Assembly (NCBI GenBank): GCA_045531205.1
Contig: JAZSDN010000092.1
Span: 1-17,759, forward strand
DNA: 17,759 nt
Direction: 5' to 3'
Origin: JAZNQL01 sp045531205
GTDB taxonomy: Bacteria > Bacillota > Clostridia > UMGS1883 > UMGS1540
In this document: piece after piece, positions 12,793-17,759 of the stretch
How positions within the stretch are numbered: position 1 is the first letter of the stretch
Layout of the letters: every line of letters begins with the position of its first letter
Position numbers and translations under genes: made by a program
Notes under the pieces: generated by a model
The model's database searches: none
Seen by the model: only the letters and a program-made list of their open reading frames with translations
What the model was told of the DNA's origin: nothing

Positions 12793-14124
12793 TTATCTTG
12801 ATTCAGTTGTGTCTTCTGTTAAAACCACTTCTACGTCTATTATATCATCATCTCTGTTTATGGTTAAACGTAACTTATCTCCTGCTTTATGTTTGTCTCT
12901 TATACGATTAAGCTCATCCGAGGATTTTACTTCCTCTCCTTCGCATTTTATTATTATATCACCGCGTCTTATTCCTGCTTTATCAGCACCGCTTCCTTTT
13001 TCAATTCCAAAAACGAATAAGCCTGCCGACTGAAGATTATAAGCCTTTGCTTCTTCTTCAGAAATATATCTTACTGTTACGCCTATTATGGGTCTTCCTT
13101 TTACAAAGCCGTAGTTTACTATGTCTTCAAGTATGGGCTTTGCATCATTTATTGGAATGGCAAAACCTAAACCTTCAACATCTGTATTGGCTATCTTTAC
13201 ACTGTTTATACCAATTACCTCGCCCCTCATATTTACAAGGGCACCGCCGGAATTACCGGGGTTTATTGCTGCATCGGTCTGTATCATTGTGTATGACACA
13301 TTATCAACTGTAACAGTTCTGTTTAATGCACTTACAATTCCTTTTGTTAAAGAACCTGCAAATTCAACGCCCAAAGGATTTCCTATAGCTATTACACTTT
13401 CCCCTGCCTGCAGATTGTCTGAATCTCCCAAGTCTGCAGTATATAAATCTTCTGCTTCAATTTTTATTACAGCAAGGTCACTTCTTTGGTCTGTTCCTAC
13501 TAATTTTGCTTCGTATGTTTTGCCTGAATTTGTTGTAACTGTAACTTTTGATGCTCCATTAATAACATGATTATTAGTTGCAATATATCCGTCTTCACTA
13601 ATAATTATTCCAGAGCCGCTTCCTGCTGAAGTAGTTGTTCCAAAAAAGCTTTGATATTGAAATTCTGTTGATATTCCAACAACAGCAGGACCTACCTTCT
13701 GCCCTACTTCTACTGCTGTAAGTTCTCCCTCTGGTGTGCTTGGTTTGTTTGCAGGAGTAACTACGTTTTCATTAGTATTATCCAAAGAAAACTGTGCATT
13801 GTTTCTGTCAAAAAACTTATCTTCCAATCTCTCGATTAAAGGAGATGCAACAGAAAATATTGCAGCACCAAGCAAAATACCTGCCAACCCACATACTACG
13901 CCTATAAGCCATGTTTTTTTCTTTTTCGGTTTAATTTTTATGTTTACATCGCTTACACTTTCGTTTACTGTTGGTTCCTCTGTAAAGGTTGTATAACCAA
14001 AAACGCTGTTTGGATTTTCATGCCTTATTTCCTCGTGAGAATAATTTTCAGAAGAAGTAAAATCAGAAGAGTTTACGGGTTCGTTATTTTCGTTTTGGAA
14101 ATTATTTAAATCATTGTCAAACAT
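12793..14124 (-). CDS. htrA: membrane-anchored HtrA/DegP-type serine protease with PDZ domain
   Basis: Extracytoplasmic quality-control protease of family S1C that degrades misfolded exported proteins. Residues 1-70 are a low-complexity cytoplasmic tail rich in Asn, Glu and Ser, ending in KPKKKK. One transmembrane helix lies at about 72-94. The protease domain (about 135-330) has His186 in ATNNHVINGA, Asp216 in RSDLAVIKI and Ser292 in NPGNSGGALVN. One PDZ domain spans about 345-436 (GRPIIGVTV, then AGIRRGDIIIKCEGEEV). The layout and length (443) match Gram-positive HtrA proteins. The ATG has AAAGGAAA upstream. It lies 78 bases behind the histidine kinase gene with no terminator between, and has a probable response-regulator binding site there. 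In Bacillus, htrA genes are controlled by CssRS under secretion stress; the same role is inferred here. Confidence 0.95.
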   Translation of the reverse strand: MFDNDLNNFQNENNEPVNSSDFTSSENYSHEEIRHENPNSVFGYTTFTEEPTVNESVSDVNIKIKPKKKKTWLIGVVCGLAGILLGAAIFSVASPLIERLEDKFFDRNNAQFSLDNTNENVVTPANKPSTPEGELTAVEVGQKVGPAVVGISTEFQYQSFFGTTTSAGSGSGIIISEDGYIATNNHVINGASKVTVTTNSGKTYEAKLVGTDQRSDLAVIKIEAEDLYTADLGDSDNLQAGESVIAIGNPLGVEFAGSLTKGIVSALNRTVTVDNVSYTMIQTDAAINPGNSGGALVNMRGEVIGINSVKIANTDVEGLGFAIPINDAKPILEDIVNYGFVKGRPIIGVTVRYISEEEAKAYNLQSAGLFVFGIEKGSGADKAGIRRGDIIIKCEGEEVKSSDELNRIRDKHKAGDKLRLTINRDDDIIDVEVVLTEDTTESR

Positions 14125-14152
14125 ATCTTTATTTCCTTTCTTGAGTTGTTTA

Positions 14153-14199
14153 AGTATATATTAAAATAAATTTATGATTATTTTATGAATTGGCTGTGA
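14153..14199 (-). promoter_or_regulatory. candidate response-regulator-dependent promoter of htrA
   Basis: On the minus strand, TCACAGC, TCATAAA and TCATAAA (complements of 14193-14199, 14182-14188 and 14171-14177) start exactly 11 bases apart, the spacing used by OmpR/PhoB-family regulators. A -10 box TATACT (14153-14158) follows 12 bases after the last half-site. There is no -35 consensus at the right distance, as expected for an activated promoter. The regulator itself is encoded two genes upstream. Confidence 0.5.
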
Positions 14200-14202
14200 A
14201 TT

Positions 14203-15615
14203 TTATTGTTTTTTTAATGAAAAAGTAAATTTTGCAAATTCATTTTGTTTGCTTTGAACTGTTATTTCTTCTTCGTGTGCAAGCACCAGACTGTGAGCGA
14301 TATAAAGTCCAAGGCCAAGCCCTTGTTTATCCATTCCTCTTGAACGGTCAGATTTGTAGAATCTGTCCCACACCTTGTTTAATTCTTCGCAAGACAACCC
14401 TTTCCCTGAATTTTCTACAGAAACAAAAACTTTTCCGCCCTTCGAAACAACGTCTATCTTTATATATCCGTTTTCTTTGTTGAATTTTATAGCGTTTTCC
14501 AAAAGGTTTATTATTACTCTTGAAATTGCGTCTTCGTCTGCTAAAACAATGGTTTTATCTTGTTCAAAATTAATTTCAACGTTTATCTTTGCGTCATTAA
14601 GACGACTTTCAAAGTTTAATATCTTAAGCCTTATAAGTTCATTTATATCAAGCGGTTTAATATCTAACTTTATTTGTTTTCTGTCAATCCTTGTAAGTGA
14701 CAGCAATTCATTTACAAGTCTTGAAAGCCTTTTTATTTCGTCCGAAACAATTGACAGATATTTCTTTTGTTCTTCTTCTTTAATAGTTCCGTCTAAAATT
14801 CCGTCAATAAATCCGCTTATTGTAGTCATTGGAGTTCTGAGCTCGTGCGAAACATTTGATATAAATTCAGAACGATTGTTTTCTATTTCCTCAAGAGAAT
14901 TTTTCATATTGTTGAAGGTTGTACAAAGCTGACTTATTTCATCATCTCCAACACTATCTATCGTTACCGAAAAATCCCCTTTTGCAATCTGCTTTGCAGC
15001 TTTTGTTATTTTATTTATGGGTTTTGATATCATACGTGATATAAAGTATGATAAAAGTGATGCTAATGCAAAAGCCAGCAATGCCCAGATTAAAAATCTC
15101 GAAAACAAACTGTATGCATACTTGTTAACCTGGTATAGAGGAACCGAAAGACAAGTTACCCCTAGTAAGTTATTGGAATTTTTAAGCGGTACCATAGCTA
15201 TAAGACTCGGGCTTTTAAAAACATTGTCAAAATTTCCTATAATTATATGTGTTTCTCCGTCAATATATTTTTTTATTTTTTGATCATATATATTATTTTT
15301 TAAATATTCCCCGGAGTTTTTGCTCGAAATAACCATTTCCCCCGAAGTGTTAAAAATAAGAACCGAACCGTTTATTCTTTTGCTGCAGTTATCCACATTC
15401 ATTTGATAAATAATTGCAGCCGCACTGCCTCTTTCAAAAGAATACTGATACACAGTAAGTTCATTAAGTCTTACTGCTTCATCTATAAGCTCTTTTTGTT
15501 CTGATGCTATGTTATATTTTGTCAGTGTTCCAAAAAGAATAGCAGATGTGGCAATGGTTAAAACAAGTATTATCAATAAACTGCCAAGCATTATTTTGCC
15601 GAAAATGCTTTTCAA
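14203..15615 (-). CDS. sensor histidine kinase
   Basis: Membrane sensor kinase of 470 residues. Transmembrane helices lie at about 8-30 and 172-192 and bracket an extracytoplasmic sensor of about 140 residues. A HAMP domain follows (ISKPINKITKAAKQIAKGDF), then the dimerisation domain with phospho-acceptor His257 in FISNVSHELRTPMTTISGF, and the ATPase domain with the N box INLLENAIKFN (369-379), G1 VENSGKGL and G2 QGLGLGLYIA. In G1 the usual Asp of DxGxG reads Asn, a variant also found in other kinases. The start is TTG (15613-15615), supported by GAGGTG eight bases upstream; it lies two bases behind the response-regulator stop, implying coupled translation. The signal is unknown; the linked htrA gene suggests envelope or secretion stress, as for CssS. 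Confidence 0.93.
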   Translation of the reverse strand: MKSIFGKIMLGSLLIILVLTIATSAILFGTLTKYNIASEQKELIDEAVRLNELTVYQYSFERGSAAAIIYQMNVDNCSKRINGSVLIFNTSGEMVISSKNSGEYLKNNIYDQKIKKYIDGETHIIIGNFDNVFKSPSLIAMVPLKNSNNLLGVTCLSVPLYQVNKYAYSLFSRFLIWALLAFALASLLSYFISRMISKPINKITKAAKQIAKGDFSVTIDSVGDDEISQLCTTFNNMKNSLEEIENNRSEFISNVSHELRTPMTTISGFIDGILDGTIKEEEQKKYLSIVSDEIKRLSRLVNELLSLTRIDRKQIKLDIKPLDINELIRLKILNFESRLNDAKINVEINFEQDKTIVLADEDAISRVIINLLENAIKFNKENGYIKIDVVSKGGKVFVSVENSGKGLSCEELNKVWDRFYKSDRSRGMDKQGLGLGLYIAHSLVLAHEEEITVQSKQNEFAKFTFSLKKQ

Positions 15616-15617
15616 TA

Positions 15618-16307
15618 TTATTTCACCTCAAACTTATATCCTACTCCCCAAACGGTTTTCAATTCCCAGTTTTCGTTTTCGCAAACAGAAAGCTTTTGCC
15701 TTAATCTTTTAATATGGACATCTACAGTCCTTGAATCTCCATAATAATCAAAATCCCACACTTTTTCAAGTAACTGTTCGCGTGTAAAAACGCAGTTAGG
15801 ATGGGATGCAAGAAAATAAATAAGCTCCATTTCCTTTGGCGGAGTTTCTACCATTTCGCCATTTAATTTAAGCTCGTATGTTGTAAGATTTATTTCAATA
15901 TTGTTGTAGCTTACCGTTTTTGACTCATCTTCTTTTTTATCCTTGTCATATCTTCTTATAACGGCTTTTACCCTTGCAACAAGCTCTCTTGCATCAAAGG
16001 GCTTTACAATATAATCGTCTGCTCCCATTTCAAGTCCCAATACCTTGTCAAAGGTTTCCCCTTTAGCGGTAAGCATTATAACCGGAACATCTTCTGTTTT
16101 TCTTATTTCTCTGCAAAGAGATACTCCGTCCATACCCGGAAGCATAATGTCAAGTATACATAAATCAGGCTTTTCTTTGTCAAAAAGCTTTAAAGCATCT
16201 TTTCCGTCATGTGAGGTCAGCACTTCGTATCCGTCTTTTTCAAGATATAAGCGTACAAGCTCGCAAATATTAATATCGTCGTCTACTACCAAAATTCTAT
16301 TTGCCAT
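15618..16307 (-). CDS. OmpR-family response regulator
   Basis: DNA-binding partner of the kinase. The receiver domain (1-120) has the acidic pocket VVDDD (Asp9-11), phospho-acceptor Asp53 in CILDIMLPGMDG, the Thr in MLTAKG and the Lys in DDYIVKPF. The winged-helix effector domain (about 130-227) has TPPKEMELIYFLASHPN, then REQLLEKVWDFDYYGDSRTV and VDVHIKRLRQKL. Length (229) is standard. The ATG has a strong CCGGAGG-type ribosome site. It is first in the order regulator, kinase, htrA. The name cssR would fit the context, but sequence alone does not separate it from other OmpR-type regulators. Confidence 0.95.
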   Translation of the reverse strand: MANRILVVDDDINICELVRLYLEKDGYEVLTSHDGKDALKLFDKEKPDLCILDIMLPGMDGVSLCREIRKTEDVPVIMLTAKGETFDKVLGLEMGADDYIVKPFDARELVARVKAVIRRYDKDKKEDESKTVSYNNIEINLTTYELKLNGEMVETPPKEMELIYFLASHPNCVFTREQLLEKVWDFDYYGDSRTVDVHIKRLRQKLSVCENENWELKTVWGVGYKFEVK

Positions 16308-16354
16308 AAAAACACCTCCGGAAAGATAATATCAAAATTTTATTAATAAAAATT

Positions 16355-16422
16355 AACTGATTTTTGAACTTTTTGTAACTTCCTATAAAGTATATATTAT
16401 ACTATTTTAGTAAATTTTGCAA
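16355..16422 (-). promoter_or_regulatory. possible promoter and repeat cluster before the response regulator gene
   Basis: On the minus strand TTGCAA (16417-16422) and TATAAT (16396-16401) are 15 bases apart, a short but usable spacing. Downstream of it AGTT occurs three times (complements of 16377-16380, 16367-16370 and 16355-16358) as AGTTACAAAA, AGTTCAAAAA and AGTTAATTTT. These resemble tandem half-sites of PhoP-like regulators and could mean autoregulation. A second -10-like TATTAT lies nearer the gene. Confidence 0.35.
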
Positions 16423-16441
16423 CCTTATATTCAAAAATGAG

Positions 16442-16470
16442 TTGAAGTTTTGTTTGTTTTATTGTATAAT
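16442..16470 (+). promoter_or_regulatory. sigma-A promoter of ychF
   Basis: TTGAAG (16442-16447) and perfect TATAAT (16465-16470) are 17 bases apart, giving a leader of about 30 bases before the ATG. It faces away from the two-component operon. Confidence 0.75.
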
Positions 16471-16505
16471 AAAATAAATTTGACACTTCGAAAGGATTTT
16501 TAGAT

Positions 16506-17603
16506 ATGAAACTTGGAATTGTAGGTTTGCCCAATGTCGGCAAGAGTACTCTTTTTAATGCTATTACAAAAGCAGGTGCACAAAGTGCAAATTATCCCTT
16601 TTGTACTATAGAACCAAATGTAGGTATGGTTGCTGTTCCCGATAAAAGACTTGATGTTTTAACCGGAATGTATAACCCCGAAAAAACAACTCCTGCGTAC
16701 ATAGAAATAGTTGATATTGCAGGTCTTGTAAAGGGTGCCTCAAGAGGCGAAGGTCTTGGTAATAAGTTTTTATCCCACATTCGAGAAGTAAATGCAATAA
16801 TCCATGTTGTTCGTTGTTTTGAAGATGCAAATATTGTTCACGTTGACGGAAATGTAAACCCTATGCGTGATATCGAAACAATAAATCTGGAGCTCATTTT
16901 TGCAGACCTTGAAATGGTTGAAAAGAGATACGAAAGAGTATCAAAACTCGTTAAAACCGGTGACAAAAAATATATGGTTGAAGCTGGTCTTTTGAAAAAA
17001 CTTGTAGAAACACTCGAGTCAGGAAAACCTGCAAGACTTTGTGAACTTGACGAAAATGAAGCTGAAATCATGAAAGAAATTGCTCTTTTAACGTCAAAAC
17101 CCGTTATCTATGCAGCAAACGTTTCTGAAGATGATTTTGTAAACGGCATTGAAAATAACGAGATTTTAAATGCACTTAACGAAATGGCAGCAAAAGAAGG
17201 TGCCGAGGTTTTACCTATTTCTGCAAAAATAGAAGAAGATATAGCAACTTTAGATGCAGAAGAAAAAGAGCTTTTCCTTGCTGAAATGGGACTTTCAGCA
17301 TCAGGACTTGACAGACTTGTAGAAAAAAGCTATTCCCTTTTAGGTCTTATAAGCTTTTTAACAGCAGGACCTCAAGAAGTAAGAGCCTGGACAATTACAA
17401 AGGGTACAAAAGCACCAGGTGCTGCAGGTAAAATACATTCCGATTTCGAAAGAGGCTTTATACGAGCCGAAGTTGTGGCATACAACGATCTCATAGAATG
17501 TGGCAGCACTGTCGCCGCCCGCGAAAAAGGGCTTATAAGAAGCGAAGGAAAAGAATATATAGTTTCCGACGGCGACGTTATAGTTTTCAGATTTAATGTT
17601 TAA
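16506..17603 (+). CDS. ychF: redox-responsive ATPase YchF/OLA1 (Obg-related)
   Basis: Universal P-loop NTPase related to Obg but preferring ATP; it binds ribosomes and takes part in stress and translation control. Residues 7-15 are the P-loop GLPNVGKST, followed by NYPFCTIEPNVGMVAVPDKR (switch I region), DIAGLVKGASRGEGLGN (G3, 70-86) and NVSE (205-208), which replaces the GTP-specifying NKxD and marks the YchF subfamily. A coiled-coil arm lies at about 125-190 and the C-terminal TGS domain at about 280-363. The length (365) is standard and the ATG has AAAGGA upstream. It is often beside pth, which is not seen here. An insertion sequence begins 17 bases behind its stop. Confidence 0.97.
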   Translation: MKLGIVGLPNVGKSTLFNAITKAGAQSANYPFCTIEPNVGMVAVPDKRLDVLTGMYNPEKTTPAYIEIVDIAGLVKGASRGEGLGNKFLSHIREVNAIIHVVRCFEDANIVHVDGNVNPMRDIETINLELIFADLEMVEKRYERVSKLVKTGDKKYMVEAGLLKKLVETLESGKPARLCELDENEAEIMKEIALLTSKPVIYAANVSEDDFVNGIENNEILNALNEMAAKEGAEVLPISAKIEEDIATLDAEEKELFLAEMGLSASGLDRLVEKSYSLLGLISFLTAGPQEVRAWTITKGTKAPGAAGKIHSDFERGFIRAEVVAYNDLIECGSTVAAREKGLIRSEGKEYIVSDGDVIVFRFNV

Positions 17604-17622
17604 AAAAAGACGGTGTAATTTG

Positions 17623-17667
17623 ATATGCACCCCAAAAGTTAGACACTTTTGGAGGTGCATATTTTTT
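17623..17667 (+). promoter_or_regulatory. IS-end hairpin covering the transposase ribosome site
   Basis: ATATGCACC-CCAAAAG (17623-17638) pairs with CTTTTGG-A-GGTGCATAT (17646-17662), one base bulged, around TTAGACA, followed by TTTTT. In a transcript entering from ychF it would hide the GGAGGTG ribosome site and could act as a terminator. Confidence 0.6.
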
Positions 17668-17759
17668 ATGGGTAAAACAGGAAGAAAAAACAAAACATAC
17701 TCGCCAGAATTCAAAATATCTGTTATAATGGATATGCGAGAACACCACCTTGGGTATTG
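17668..17759 (+). CDS. IS3-family transposase OrfA (partial, N-terminus only)
   Basis: The 30 visible codons begin MGKTGRKNKTYSPEFKISVI, typical of the helix-turn-helix OrfA of IS3 elements (basic start, then YSPEFK). The ATG has GGAGGTG about 10 bases upstream. The gene continues past the window edge, so completeness and the OrfB part are unknown. Confidence 0.8.
   Translation, partial: MGKTGRKNKTYSPEFKISVIMDMREHHLGY

Larger units (their letters stand above)
17621..17759 (+). mobile_element. left end of an IS3-family insertion sequence (cut by window edge)
   Basis: The terminal sequence TGATATGCACCCCAAAAGTT begins with TG and has the TGCACCC core seen at ends of IS150-type IS3 elements. 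It is followed by the start of a transposase OrfA. The right end lies outside the window, so the direct target repeat cannot be checked. The bases between ychF and this end are part of what may have been the original ychF terminator. Confidence 0.8.

Noticed and set aside
14375..14932. 185-residue open frame on the plus strand inside the histidine kinase
   Set aside because: It is antisense to conserved kinase domains; its serine/phenylalanine-rich composition is typical of a shadow frame.
1..17759. CRISPR array, prophage or tRNA genes
   Set aside because: No regularly spaced repeats, phage structural genes or cloverleaf-like sequences were seen on either strand.

Overview
The window looks like chromosomal DNA from a low-GC, spore-forming member of the Clostridia. 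The evidence is an AT-rich sequence with strong Shine-Dalgarno sites (AGGAGG type), near-consensus sigma-A promoters, the sporulation regulator SpoVT, a SpoIVFB-like membrane protease, a bacterial-type pyruvate phosphate dikinase, an S-layer-homology (SLH) protein and the clostridial pair of radical-SAM genes (TIGR03960 and TIGR03936/DUF2344). The species cannot be fixed from sequence alone. No tRNA, rRNA or CRISPR array was seen.

Left part (1-5280). Bases 1-257 hold no gene, only a terminator and a possible outward-facing promoter with repeats. An SLH-anchored trypsin-like protease (258-2105, minus) is divergent from a two-gene operon (2335-4258, plus). The first operon gene fuses an XRE-type DNA-binding domain to a BadF/MurK-like amino-sugar kinase. 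The second is a MurQ-like MurNAc-6-phosphate etherase. Together they fit recovery of peptidoglycan MurNAc, with the kinase possibly acting as its own regulator. spoVT follows, then 309 bases without a gene that carry two terminators and an inverted-repeat segment.

Middle part (5279-12786). ppdK lies on the minus strand. On the plus strand come a SpoIVFB-like M50 protease, the two radical-SAM-linked genes in a coupled operon, an MreB/Mbl actin homologue with its own promoter and terminator, and a YbaK-type tRNA editing protein. The M50, radical-SAM and mreB set looks like a rearranged remnant of the conserved Firmicutes mre-min-spoIVF-rng-rplU region.

Right part (12787-17759). On the minus strand, in transcription order, are an OmpR-family response regulator, a sensor histidine kinase (2-base gap, TTG start) and an HtrA-type membrane protease with a PDZ domain. 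This resembles the CssRS/HtrA secretion-stress system of Bacillus. Three half-sites spaced by 11 bp just upstream of the htrA -10 box suggest direct control by the response regulator. The ATPase ychF is divergent, and the left end of an IS3-family insertion sequence lies just behind it and runs off the window.

The most interesting items are the DNA-binding/kinase fusion next to murQ, the unusual MurQ itself (altered second sugar-phosphate loop and shortened C-terminus), and the regulator half-sites before htrA.
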